This document shows, piece by piece, positions 26,048-34,601 of a DNA stretch of 64,000 nucleotides. Source of the stretch: UBA3941 sp002385665 (GTDB lineage Bacteria > Bacillota > Clostridia > Caldicoprobacterales > UBA3941); NCBI GenBank assembly GCA_050949255.1, contig JBMNFJ010000016.1, positions 62,001-126,000 of the forward strand. Reading direction: 5' to 3'. A program made the position numbers and the translations under genes. Below the pieces are notes generated by a model, which saw only the letters and a program-made list of their open reading frames with translations, did not search any database and was not told where the DNA came from. Positions within the stretch are counted from its first letter, which is position 1. Every line of letters starts with the position of its first letter.

Positions 26048-27256
26048 TCATTCCTGGGCAAGAAAGCGGGGCATAAGGGTATGACCTTCCGAGATAAAGA
26101 TGCCCGTATCACTGGCCTGAAATTCGTCGTATCCCATCACAGTTGTTTTTCCTTTATCACCTTTTCGATAGATGACATAGGGTACAGGATCAGAAGTATG
26201 GGTTCTAAGACTTAAGGGGGTAGGATGATCCGGCAATATCATGATCTTATAATCATATTTGCTTAATCCATCCAGGAGTGTTCCCAGCACCAGGCTATCT
26301 ATCAACTCTATTGATTTGACCTTATTATGGATTTCCCTTCGGTGTCCGCACTCGTCGGGAGCCTCTAGATGTATGTATACGAAATCCTGACCAGATTCCA
26401 ATTCTTTTAGGGCTGCCTGCGCTTTCCCTGCGAAATTGGTATCGATATTTCCGGTAGCCCCCTTCACATGGACGGATCTAAGGTCGGCACATATGCCGAT
26501 GCCTTTAACCAGATCGACAGCTGATATGACGGAACCTTTTTTTCCATAGGCCTCTTCAAAACTGGGCAAGGAGGGTTTCTTGCCTTCACCCCATAGCCAT
26601 ATGGAATTGGCCGGATTTAGGCCTTTGGATATTCTGGCCTGGTTGATGGGGTGGGATTTTAAAATCTGGTAGCTTTCTACCATCATCTCCAGGATAATTT
26701 TATTTATTTCCCCTTTGGGTAGAAATTCACCTATAGGTTTTTCTAATATATCGTGGGGAGGTGTAAGATCTAAATCCAAGGGACCATTGGACCATACCAT
26801 ACAATGGCGGTAACTAATCCCTGGATAAAAGGATATGTTAGGTCCGTTAAACCGGTTACCTATCTCATCTATAAGTATCCTGGCCTCCTCCGATGAAATC
26901 TCATCAGCGCTATAATCCAACATTGTTTTACTTTCATAATCTTTATCATCAGACAGGGTTACCAGGTTGCAGCGCAGGGTTACGTCGGTATCGGTAAGTT
27001 CTATACCCATACTGACAGCTTCCAGCGGAGAGCGCCCGGTGTAGTAGAGGCGGGGATCGAATCCCATGGTGGTTAAGTTGGCCACATCACTACCTGGAGG
27101 CATGCCTTTGGGTACTGTCCTGACAAGGCCTACTTCACCCCTTCTGGCAAGACTATCCATATTTGGTTTTTTGGCACATTGGAGGGGGGTTTTATTACCC
27201 AACTCAGGCATGGGTATATCAGCCATCCCGTCCCCCAGGATTACTATGTATTTCAT
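26048..27256 (-). CDS. apgM: cofactor-independent phosphoglycerate mutase, archaeal type
   Basis: This 402-residue metalloenzyme of the alkaline-phosphatase superfamily interconverts 3- and 2-phosphoglycerate. The opening KYIVILGDGMADIPMPELGN, the NMDSLARRGEVG helix, the GSDVANLTTMGFDP nucleophile-serine region (~50-63), and the C-terminal ILPDHPTPLSLRTHTSDPVP metal-ligand block identify the ApgM family rather than bacterial GpmI. Start is ATG at 27256, with AAGGGA nine bases upstream; an ATG at 27265 directly abuts that site. Homoserine-kinase-like members exist in this family, but the motifs fit the mutase. Confidence 0.9.
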   Translation of the reverse strand: MKYIVILGDGMADIPMPELGNKTPLQCAKKPNMDSLARRGEVGLVRTVPKGMPPGSDVANLTTMGFDPRLYYTGRSPLEAVSMGIELTDTDVTLRCNLVTLSDDKDYESKTMLDYSADEISSEEARILIDEIGNRFNGPNISFYPGISYRHCMVWSNGPLDLDLTPPHDILEKPIGEFLPKGEINKIILEMMVESYQILKSHPINQARISKGLNPANSIWLWGEGKKPSLPSFEEAYGKKGSVISAVDLVKGIGICADLRSVHVKGATGNIDTNFAGKAQAALKELESGQDFVYIHLEAPDECGHRREIHNKVKSIELIDSLVLGTLLDGLSKYDYKIMILPDHPTPLSLRTHTSDPVPYVIYRKGDKGKTTVMGYDEFQASDTGIFISEGHTLMPRFLAQE

Positions 27257-27453
27257 CTCAACCATTCCCTTACAATCATATATTTTGCTAGAATCATATA
27301 AACGCTATACCAAATTCTATATCAAAACCTTTGAGCCTGTCCATAGGCATTATTGGCCATAGTTCATAAACAATAATAAAGTTGTCCTTCAATTCATAGC
27401 GGATATGGATTAAAATAGCATTATACAAGTAAATAGGAAGGATAGATAAGAAA

Positions 27454-28989
27454 ATGGCCAAAGGAAATTTCATACTAACCTACGATATAGGCACCACTGG
27501 CAATAAGTGCACGGTCTTTGACGAAGAGGGCAAAAAGGTGTGGTCTACAGTTTCCGGGTACGATACCATCTACCCCCAACCGGGATGGTCAGAACAACGG
27601 CCTGAGGATTTCTGGAGGAGTGTAATAGAGGCTACCAGGGAACTCACTGAAAAATACGGCATGAATCCTATGGATATTGAGGTCATAGGCCTTAGCGGTC
27701 ATATGAACGGATGTCTGCCTGTAGACAGTCAAGGCCAGCCCCTGTTTAACAATATAATTCACTCCGATGTACGTACCGAGTCTGAATGTCAGGCCTTGTC
27801 AAAAGTATTCCAAAGTAATGAGATATACGAGATTACGGGAAATCGAATCGATCCCCACTACACCCTCCCAAAAATACTGTGGCTTAAGAGGCATTATCCC
27901 AAGGTCTATGAAAATACGGCCTACTTCTTAAATACCAAGGATTATATTGCCTACAAGCTTACAGGTAATCTAGGCATTACCGATTATTCGGATGCTTCAC
28001 TAACATGTATCATGGATATTAAGGCCAGGAAATGGTCTGAAGACATAGTTAAGAGTGTTGGGATAGATATGGGCAAGCTTCCGCAGATCATTAAGTCACA
28101 TGATATAGTAGGGAAATTAAGTAAGGAAGCCGCCTCGATCTTGGGCCTTAAAGAGGGTATACCGGTGGTTGCAGGTGGGGGCGATGGTGCCTGTGCTGCC
28201 AAAGGCGCCGGGGTGGTAAGAGAAGGCATGGCCTATAACTACATAGGTAGCAGCTCTTGGATATCAACCCCCAGCAAGACTCCCATCCTGGATAAGAAGG
28301 CCAGAATTTTTAACATCTGTGATCTGGACGGGATACACTATAATGTAATAGGCACAGTTCAAAGTGCTACTATCTGCTACGATTGGGTCATCGACAATTT
28401 GGGTAGGTATGAAAAGGAACTGGCTATTACAAACAATGACAACATTTTTGAGATAATCCAAGGTTTAGCAGAAGAATCACCTATCGGGTCCAGAGGAGTA
28501 TTCTTTGTTCCCTATATGATGGGAGAGAGAACTCCCCATTGGGATGCCGATGCCAGGGGCGGGTTTATTGGATTTACCCTTTATCATAATCGTAACGATC
28601 TTTTTAGAGCAGTCTACGAGGGAGTATCCTATGCCCTCAGATCTGTTTTGGATGCATTTGAGGAAAACCAGCACAATGTGGAAAAACTAAACCTTATTGG
28701 TGGGGGTGCAAAAAGTACGTTATGGAACGAAATCATGTGTAATGTATACAATAGACCCTTGTATATACATGCACACCCCGGAGAGGCGACTTCCTTAGGT
28801 GCAGCCATAGCCGCAGGGGTAGGAGTGAAGATGTTCAAAAGCTTTGATGAGGCAGAGGGTATCATTGAATTCAGCAAAAACTTTACCCCCCATCCTGAGT
28901 CGGTAAAGGAATATAGGCGGTACTATGAGGTGTATAAGATGATCTATCCATCCTTAAAACCCGTATACGATGCCATTGCCATGCTTTAG
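27454..28989 (+). CDS. FGGY-family carbohydrate kinase (xylulokinase-like)
   Basis: This 511-residue sugar kinase has the phosphate-binding loop YDIGTTGNKCTVFDEEG (~10-26), the sugar-binding QPGWSEQRPEDFW, IGLSGHMNG (~88), the GGGDGACAAKGAG turn (~238) and the C-terminal adenosine loop LIGGGAKSTLWN (~412). Overall it resembles xylulokinases more than glycerol or gluconate kinases. It stands alone, 198 bases from the divergent apgM. The exact ketose or polyol substrate is open; D-xylulose is a reasonable guess. Confidence 0.85.
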   Translation: MAKGNFILTYDIGTTGNKCTVFDEEGKKVWSTVSGYDTIYPQPGWSEQRPEDFWRSVIEATRELTEKYGMNPMDIEVIGLSGHMNGCLPVDSQGQPLFNNIIHSDVRTESECQALSKVFQSNEIYEITGNRIDPHYTLPKILWLKRHYPKVYENTAYFLNTKDYIAYKLTGNLGITDYSDASLTCIMDIKARKWSEDIVKSVGIDMGKLPQIIKSHDIVGKLSKEAASILGLKEGIPVVAGGGDGACAAKGAGVVREGMAYNYIGSSSWISTPSKTPILDKKARIFNICDLDGIHYNVIGTVQSATICYDWVIDNLGRYEKELAITNNDNIFEIIQGLAEESPIGSRGVFFVPYMMGERTPHWDADARGGFIGFTLYHNRNDLFRAVYEGVSYALRSVLDAFEENQHNVEKLNLIGGGAKSTLWNEIMCNVYNRPLYIHAHPGEATSLGAAIAAGVGVKMFKSFDEAEGIIEFSKNFTPHPESVKEYRRYYEVYKMIYPSLKPVYDAIAML

Positions 28990-29010
28990 CAAAGTATTCA
29001 TAACCATCCA

Positions 29011-29038
29011 TTGACATTAAAGAATATAGTATTACAAT
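29011..29038 (+). promoter_or_regulatory. candidate promoter upstream of trkA
   Basis: TTGACA (29011-29016) and TACAAT (29033-29038) are separated by 16 bases. The transcript would have a leader of roughly 190 bases before trkA, in which I recognise no known riboswitch. Confidence 0.4.
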
Positions 29039-29235
29039 ACTGATATAATCTATTGCACCGGTTAGATTTGTGTAGTTTCATGCATGGTTGGATATTGGTG
29101 ATAAATACACTAAATGAGTCCTTAAAAGCCATTATGTATATTACTAATTGGTTCAATGATTAAATATATATGTTTATAGCCAGCACAAGAGGGGTCAAGA
29201 TGTGTCGGTCTGGCTTAAGAGAAAGGAAATACCAT

Positions 29236-30642
29236 ATGAAAACCATGATAATTGGTGCGGGAAAACTGGGGTATAAATTGGCAGAACTGATAATAAACGA
29301 AAACATCCATGTAACCCTGGTAGATTCCAACGCTAATGTAATACAGAGAATAAGTGACCATTTGGACGTGTTAGCGGTAATAGCCAATGGCCTGGAGATT
29401 GAGACCTTGAAGGGTTTGGGAATCGATTCCTATGATTTGCTCATAGCCGCTACCGGGAGTGATGAAACCAATGTTATCATATGCAGCGTTGCCAAAAAGT
29501 TGGGCTGTAAGAAAACCATCGCCAGGGTGAGGGATCCAGAGTATATTCATCAATTTGATTTTATTAAATCCAGTATGGGTATAGACCATATAGTGAATCC
29601 CGACCTGGCCACAGCCAATGAGATTTCACGCTATCTATTGAAGAGCTATAGCTATCATAATGGGGAGTTTGCCAAGGGCAGGGTCTCCATGGTGGATTTT
29701 CATGTAAAAAATATGAGGGATTTCATAGGTAAAAGGCTTATGGACCTGAAGGGTTTCGATGGTTTGTTGGTAGTTGCCGTATCCAGAGATGGAGAAATCA
29801 TCATCCCCCATGGTGGTACGACCTTGGAGGAGGACGATGTCATATATATAATTGGCGAAAGCAACAGCATTAACAACCTGACTGCCAAGTATAAACTGAA
29901 TATGGATAAAAGATTGATAAAGAGGGTTATGATCCTGGGTGGAGGGAAAATCAGCCATTACCTGGCAGATCAGTTGCTCCATGCAAACATAAGGGTGACC
30001 ATATTTGAACAGAATCAGGAAAGGTGTAGGTATTTATCGGAGAAATTAGATAATGCATTGATCATAAACGGTGATGGTACCGACATAAACATTTTGGAAG
30101 AGGAAGGTCTTGAAGAAATGGATGCCTTTGTTGGAGCAACCGGTTATGACGAGCAAAATCTCTTAATGTCCCTGATGGCAAAGCAGGCCGGAGTAGAGAG
30201 CGTTGTTGCAAAGATAAGTAAGCCCAGCTATGTAAACCTAATAGATAAGCTGGGCATAGATTTTGCCCTTGATCCTACCAATATCATAGCCAGTGATATT
30301 CTTAAATTTATCCGTGGAGGCAGGGTGGTGTCCGTCTCCCTGCTTTTGGGAGAACAGGCTGAGGTAATGGAGATTATCGTAGATGAAAATGTGACCGCCA
30401 TAGGTAAATCCCTGGCCGATTTGGGGATGCCCAAAGGCATTATCATTGGTGCCATAGTCAGAGACAGAAGAGTTATTATACCCAACGGTAGTACAGTTAT
30501 CTTACCCAAGGACAGACTGGTCATATTCTGTTTGGGCACTAAAGTGCCCTATTTGAAGACCTTTATGGCACCTAGGAAGGGTGGTGTGTTTAGTGAATTA
30601 TGGAGTCGTGACCAAGGTACTGGGCAATCTATTGGTTCTTGA
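29236..30642 (+). CDS. trkA: Trk potassium uptake regulatory subunit
   Basis: This 468-residue peripheral membrane protein gates the TrkH potassium channel. It holds two tandem RCK units. Each has a Rossmann NAD/ATP-binding loop (MIIGAGKLGYKLAE at residue ~4 and MILGGGKISHYLAD at ~230) followed by an RCK-C domain (the first about 140-220, the second about 375-450). The length is that of full TrkA. Start ATG at 29236 follows AAAGGA; longer starts lack a site. trkH begins inside its last 50 bases, so the two are translationally coupled. Confidence 0.94.
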   Translation: MKTMIIGAGKLGYKLAELIINENIHVTLVDSNANVIQRISDHLDVLAVIANGLEIETLKGLGIDSYDLLIAATGSDETNVIICSVAKKLGCKKTIARVRDPEYIHQFDFIKSSMGIDHIVNPDLATANEISRYLLKSYSYHNGEFAKGRVSMVDFHVKNMRDFIGKRLMDLKGFDGLLVVAVSRDGEIIIPHGGTTLEEDDVIYIIGESNSINNLTAKYKLNMDKRLIKRVMILGGGKISHYLADQLLHANIRVTIFEQNQERCRYLSEKLDNALIINGDGTDINILEEEGLEEMDAFVGATGYDEQNLLMSLMAKQAGVESVVAKISKPSYVNLIDKLGIDFALDPTNIIASDILKFIRGGRVVSVSLLLGEQAEVMEIIVDENVTAIGKSLADLGMPKGIIIGAIVRDRRVIIPNGSTVILPKDRLVIFCLGTKVPYLKTFMAPRKGGVFSELWSRDQGTGQSIGS

Positions 30643-32041
30643 AGCGTTGCTGATGGTACCTTCCCTTATAGTATCCCTTATATACGGCCAAACTGACTCA
30701 TTCGCATTTTTGATATCCATGGCAATAATGATCGTATTGGGGCTTATTATGGGCAGATTTGGGGGATCAAACAATATAATTAAGGCCAGGGAGGGCTTAA
30801 CCATAGTGACACTTGGATGGATACTGGCCTCTTTTTTTGGTTCCTTGCCCTTTGTTATATCAGGAAGCATTCCCTCCCTTGTAGATGCCTTTTTTGAAAC
30901 CATGTCTGGATTTACCACCACCGGTTCTACCTTGGTGGAGAATATTGAAATTTTACCCAGAGGTATCCTGTTTTGGCGCTCCTTTACACACTGGATTGGC
31001 GGCATGGGTATACTGGTATTTACAGTGGCTATCCTACCAACCATGGGTATAGGGGGCTTCCAAATATTTAAAGCTGAAAGCACAGGACCTATAGCCGATA
31101 AGATAGTTCCAAGGATTAAGGATACAGCCAAGATTCTGTATATAACCTATATATCTATTACTCTTTTACAGATTATACTCCTTGTTGCAGGGGGCATGAG
31201 TTTTTATGAATCAGCTGTACACACCTTTGGGACCGTGGGTACCGGGGGTTTTTCCACCCGAAATGCCAGTATAGGTGCCTACAAGAGCACCTATATCCAT
31301 GTGGTTATTACTGTTTTTATGATCCTGTCGGGGATAAGCTTTTCCCTTTACTATGGGCTTTATAAGGGAAGATGGAGGGAGGTAATACGAAATGGGGAGC
31401 TAAGGTTATACCTGGGAATAATCCTTACATCCGGTATTCTCATAGGCTTAAACCTGTATATGGGAACGGGCGTATATAAAAATATGGGTCTTGCCTTCAG
31501 GGATTCCTTTTTCCAGGTAGGCTCCATCATTACTACCACGGGTTATGCAACCGTTGATTACGACCTTTGGCCGACCTTTAGCAAGATGATCCTTTTCTTT
31601 CTCATGTTTGTAGGTGGCTGCGCCGGATCCACCAGCGGGGGTATTAAAAACATTCGGATTCTGGTATTGTTTAAGCTTATAAGAAGGCAGGTGGTTAAGA
31701 CCTTTCATCCCAATGCTTACACACCTATTAAGGTTGACGGCAAGGTCTTAAGCGATGACACCGTTGCAGGTATATCCAGCTTCTTAGTATTGTATATTAT
31801 GATGATGGTGTTGGGAACACTGGTGATTTCCCTGGAGGGACTTGATCTGGAGAGCGCTATAAGCACCGTGGTTACCAGTATCAGCAATGTGGGACCTGGT
31901 TTTGGCCTTGTAGGACCAACCCGAAACTTCAGTGTGTTTTCTCCCTACAGCAAGCTGCTTTTATCATTCCTCATGCTTGTGGGTAGACTGGAATTGTTCA
32001 CCGTCATAGCCCTGATCTCACCTAAGACCTGGAGAAATTAG
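30593..32041 (+). CDS. trkH: Trk/Ktr-type potassium channel subunit
   Basis: This 482-residue membrane protein is the K+-translocating subunit of the Trk system, with about ten hydrophobic helices arranged as repeated membrane-pore-membrane units. Selectivity-filter-like segments are visible: SGFTTTGST (~107), FGTVGTGGFST (~213), ITTTGYATVDY (~312) and SISNVGPGFG (~426). The start is taken as GTG at 30593, behind GGAAGG, 50 bases inside the end of trkA; a GTG at 30581 would overlap the site. Together with TrkA it forms a complete potassium uptake system. Confidence 0.94.
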   Translation: MNYGVVTKVLGNLLVLEALLMVPSLIVSLIYGQTDSFAFLISMAIMIVLGLIMGRFGGSNNIIKAREGLTIVTLGWILASFFGSLPFVISGSIPSLVDAFFETMSGFTTTGSTLVENIEILPRGILFWRSFTHWIGGMGILVFTVAILPTMGIGGFQIFKAESTGPIADKIVPRIKDTAKILYITYISITLLQIILLVAGGMSFYESAVHTFGTVGTGGFSTRNASIGAYKSTYIHVVITVFMILSGISFSLYYGLYKGRWREVIRNGELRLYLGIILTSGILIGLNLYMGTGVYKNMGLAFRDSFFQVGSIITTTGYATVDYDLWPTFSKMILFFLMFVGGCAGSTSGGIKNIRILVLFKLIRRQVVKTFHPNAYTPIKVDGKVLSDDTVAGISSFLVLYIMMMVLGTLVISLEGLDLESAISTVVTSISNVGPGFGLVGPTRNFSVFSPYSKLLLSFLMLVGRLELFTVIALISPKTWRN

Positions 32042-32067
32042 ATCTGAGGAGATTGGAGGATATTTAG

Positions 32068-32460
32068 ATGGATCGGTTAAAACGATTTATGAATGGCAGG
32101 TATGGAGGAGACCAACTTACAACAGCTTTGTTGGCCTTTGCCATATTGCTGACCATTATTTCCAGGCTGGCAAGGATGCCATGGATTATTATCTTTGTGT
32201 ACATACTCTTAGGAATCAGCCTCTACAGGATGTTCTCCAAGGACATAAACAGACGAAGCATGGAAAACTATAAGTTTATGATGCTTTTTAGTCCTCTATA
32301 TAAGAGGTTTTTAAAGTTTCAGCGCCGACTCAGGGACTCTAAGACCCATCGGTATTTTAAATGCCCCAATTGCAAGACCACATTGCGAGTGCCAAAAGGC
32401 AAGGGAAAGATTATCATTACTTGTCCCAGATGTAAGACCAGGGTAACAAAGAGAACCTGA
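32068..32460 (+). CDS. small membrane protein with C-terminal zinc ribbon
   Basis: This 130-residue protein has two hydrophobic helices (residues ~20-37 and ~38-54), then a basic stretch, then a zinc ribbon with FKCPNCKTTLRVP and IITCPRCKTR (two Cys-x2-Cys pairs, ~98-121). Such proteins are common in Clostridia and lack an assigned function. It begins 26 bases after trkH behind GGAGGA, so it is probably in the trk operon. A link to potassium transport is suggested only by position. Confidence 0.72.
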   Translation: MDRLKRFMNGRYGGDQLTTALLAFAILLTIISRLARMPWIIIFVYILLGISLYRMFSKDINRRSMENYKFMMLFSPLYKRFLKFQRRLRDSKTHRYFKCPNCKTTLRVPKGKGKIIITCPRCKTRVTKRT

Positions 32461-32523
32461 TAAACGAGAATAATGGGCAAATCTCCCTCCTTATGCATAA
32501 CAAGTATATTAACAATCGAAGTT

Positions 32524-32577
32524 ATTGACATATGTTCATAATCTGGTATAATGAATACATAATTGACATATGTCAAT
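32524..32577 (+). promoter_or_regulatory. promoter with two palindromic operators, head of the ORP-like cluster
   Basis: TTGACA (32525-32530), a 16-base spacer and a perfect TATAAT (32547-32552) form a strong promoter. The -35 box lies inside ATTGACATATGTTCAT (32524-32539). A perfect palindromic copy, ATTGACATATGTCAAT, lies at 32562-32577, just after the likely transcription start. The pair brackets the promoter, as expected for a repressor-controlled operon. Confidence 0.75.
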
Positions 32578-32598
32578 AATAAAAGGGGAGGTGAGATT

Positions 32599-32859
32599 GT
32601 GCCGAGACTTGACGGAACAGGCCCAATGGGCTGGGGTTCAATGACTGGCAGAGGTTTTGGATATTGTGCTGGAGTAGATACATTTAGATATGCACGGGGT
32701 TTTAGACGTGGATTTGGCAGGGGATTTGCCAGAGGCTTCGGCAGAGGTTTTTACTACGATCCTTACACTTCTATGTCAGACAAGGAATACTTGGAGAAGC
32801 AGAAAGAAATCCTTGAAAACCAATTAAAGGCGATTAACGAAGAACTGGAAAATCTATAG
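32599..32859 (+). CDS. DUF5320-type glycine/arginine-rich protein
   Basis: This 86-residue protein opens with PRLDGTGPMGWGSMTGRGFGYC, split here as PRLDGTGPMG and WGSMTGRGFGYC, the hallmark of the DUF5320 family. A run of FGRG/FARG repeats follows at residues ~27-50, and a C-terminal helix (EYLEKQKEILENQLKAINEE) looks like a coiled coil. The start is GTG at 32599 behind GGGGAGGTGA. It is the first gene after the double-operator promoter and heads the NifX/MinD/Mrp cluster. The family is of unknown function but recurs beside such clusters in anaerobes. Confidence 0.8.
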   Translation: MPRLDGTGPMGWGSMTGRGFGYCAGVDTFRYARGFRRGFGRGFARGFGRGFYYDPYTSMSDKEYLEKQKEILENQLKAINEELENL

Positions 32860-32920
32860 ACAGAAACAAACGGCAGGGGGACGCCCCTGTTGTTTTGTGG
32901 GAGAATGGGGTGAATAAGAA

Positions 32921-33340
32921 ATGGCAAGGCCTAGAAAATGGAGGAAGGTATGTTGTATACCGGAGAGCACGTTTTTTGGACCTATAGGCAATGCGGATAT
33001 AGACGGAGAAATAACCATGGCACTGGAGGAGTATGAGACCATTCGCCTCATAGATTATGAAGGTTTGACCCAGGAGGAATGTTCCGAGAGAATGAATGTG
33101 GCCAGGACCACGGTGCAAAGGATATACAGCGACGCCAGAAAAAAAATGGCGCAGCTGCTGGTAGAGGGAAGGTCCTTGAGAATTGAGGGCGGCGACTATA
33201 AACTCTACGATGAAAATGAAAAGATCTATGGCTGTGGTAGATGCCGGAGACATAGGCAAGGCCATGGTCAGGGTTTAGGATATGGTCAGGGCCAGGGATA
33301 TGGTCGAGGTTACGGGCAGCGAAGGGGTCGGGTTTATTAA
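32921..33340 (+). CDS. DUF134-family DNA-binding protein
   Basis: This 139-residue protein opens MARPRKWRKVC, typical of DUF134, and contains a sigma-70 region 4-like helix-turn-helix (LTQEECSERMNVARTTVQR, residues ~47-65, followed by a basic recognition-like helix IYSDARKKMAQ). The C-terminal ~35 residues are glycine- and glutamine-rich with a CGRCRRHRQGHG start. A role as the local transcription regulator is likely, and the paired TTGACATATGTCAA sites at the cluster promoter are the natural target to test. Start ATG follows GGGGTGA. Confidence 0.82.
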   Translation: MARPRKWRKVCCIPESTFFGPIGNADIDGEITMALEEYETIRLIDYEGLTQEECSERMNVARTTVQRIYSDARKKMAQLLVEGRSLRIEGGDYKLYDENEKIYGCGRCRRHRQGHGQGLGYGQGQGYGRGYGQRRGRVY

Positions 33341-33367
33341 CATAATAATATATGGGGAGGATGCAAA

Positions 33368-33736
33368 ATGAAGATAGCTATCCCGGTAAACGATAAATCC
33401 ATGGATAAAGGCGTATGTCCATCCTTTGGACGAGCACCTTATTTTCTCGTATACGATACGGAGACGAAGAAGGGTGATTTTATAGACAATGGTGCGGCAT
33501 CCAGCCAGGGTGGTGCCGGAATTAAAGCTGCCCAGCTTATCGTAGACAATGGGGCTGATGCCCTGATCACCCCAAGGTGTGGTGAAAATGCGGCTTCCGT
33601 TATTAAAACCGGGCAGGTCAGGATATACAGGAGCATAGAGGGCTCGATCCAGGAGAATATCTATGCCCTACAGGATGGCAGATTGTCAGTTTTGGACGAA
33701 ATACAGGCAGGTTTTCACAATCATGGGGGAAGATAG
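33368..33736 (+). CDS. NifB/NifX-type dinitrogenase cofactor domain protein (ORP-like)
   Basis: This 122-residue protein is a single NifX/NifB-type domain, the fold that carries iron-molybdenum cofactor precursors and, in orange protein (ORP), a Mo-Cu-S cluster. It starts MKIAIPVNDKSMDKGVCPSFG, split here as MKIAIPVNDKS and VCPSFGRAPYF, and continues with SQGGAGIKAAQLIVDNGADAL and TPRCGENAASVI, leaving cysteines at ~18 and ~69 and a C-terminal histidine pair. RBS GGGAGG precedes the ATG. The overlap-like spacing to the next gene (one base) shows tight co-translation. Metal content is inferred from the family. Confidence 0.85.
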   Translation: MKIAIPVNDKSMDKGVCPSFGRAPYFLVYDTETKKGDFIDNGAASSQGGAGIKAAQLIVDNGADALITPRCGENAASVIKTGQVRIYRSIEGSIQENIYALQDGRLSVLDEIQAGFHNHGGR

Positions 33737-33737
33737 G

Positions 33738-34601
33738 GTGAAGATAGCTGTTTTGAGCGGTAAGGGAGGTACTGGAAAAACCTTTATATCAGTAAATATG
33801 GCTGCAGCAAAAGGAAAAGCCCGCTATATCGATTGTGATGTAGAAGAACCCAACGGATATCTGTTTTTTAAACCTCAGGAGGTTTTTAGTCGGGAAGTAA
33901 CAGTAAAAATACCAATTGTAGACGAAAGCATGTGCGATGGATGCCGTATATGCATAGATTTTTGTAAATTTAACGCCTTGGCTCTTATCGGGAACAAAAT
34001 AAGGGTATTTGAAGAAATATGCCACTCCTGCGGCGGATGCCTGTTGGTCTGTCCCCAAAAGGCCATAAGGGAAAAGGAAAAGGTTATTGGCAGGGTAGAG
34101 CAAGGTCTATCAGAGGGAGTTCAAGTAGTAACCGGCATCCTAAACATCGGCGAAGCATCAGGAGTGCCCATAATCGATTATATATCAAACATACAGTGGG
34201 ATCCCATGGAGCTTACCTTTATCGATTGTCCTCCAGGCAGCGAATGTATTGTAATGGAAAGCATTAAAGATGCAGACTACTGTATATTGGTAGCGGAGCC
34301 CACCTTGTTTGGTGTGCACAACCTGAATATGGTCTGTGAGCTGGTGAATTTATTCAACAAACCCTATGGAGTGGTGATCAACAAGTACCTTGATGATCAA
34401 AACCCTGCAGAGGAATTCTGTTTTGAAAAGGGAATAGATATTATAGGCAGGATCCCCTTTGATAAGGAATTGGGGGCAATGAATTCAGAAGGCTTTATAG
34501 TCGCCAGGGAAAGCGATAAGTACAGACAAATATTTTTAAACCTGATCAACAATGTGGTCCAGGGGGTGCATCATGAAGCAGCTATTAATTCTCAGCGGTA
34601 A
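33738..34601 (+). CDS. MinD-superfamily P-loop ATPase with inserted ferredoxin domain, first
   Basis: This 287-residue cytosolic ATPase has a deviant Walker A loop LSGKGGTGKTFIS (~6-18). A two-cluster ferredoxin insert follows, with MCDGCRICIDFCKF (~62-75) and CHSCGGCLLVCPQKA (~93-107). The MinD-like FIDCPPGSE switch (~159) follows it. It resembles the paired Fe-S ATPases of ORP clusters and the group assigned to metal cofactor assembly. The start is GTG at 33738, behind GGGGGAAG and one base after the NifX-like stop. The second ATPase gene overlaps its end by 29 bases. Confidence 0.9.
   Translation: MKIAVLSGKGGTGKTFISVNMAAAKGKARYIDCDVEEPNGYLFFKPQEVFSREVTVKIPIVDESMCDGCRICIDFCKFNALALIGNKIRVFEEICHSCGGCLLVCPQKAIREKEKVIGRVEQGLSEGVQVVTGILNIGEASGVPIIDYISNIQWDPMELTFIDCPPGSECIVMESIKDADYCILVAEPTLFGVHNLNMVCELVNLFNKPYGVVINKYLDDQNPAEEFCFEKGIDIIGRIPFDKELGAMNSEGFIVARESDKYRQIFLNLINNVVQGVHHEAAINSQR

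Noticed and set aside
33291..33335. Gly/Gln-rich tail of DUF134 as a separate repeat element
   Set aside because: The short GGTCAGGG-type repeats are codon-level repeats inside the coding frame, not an independent DNA element.
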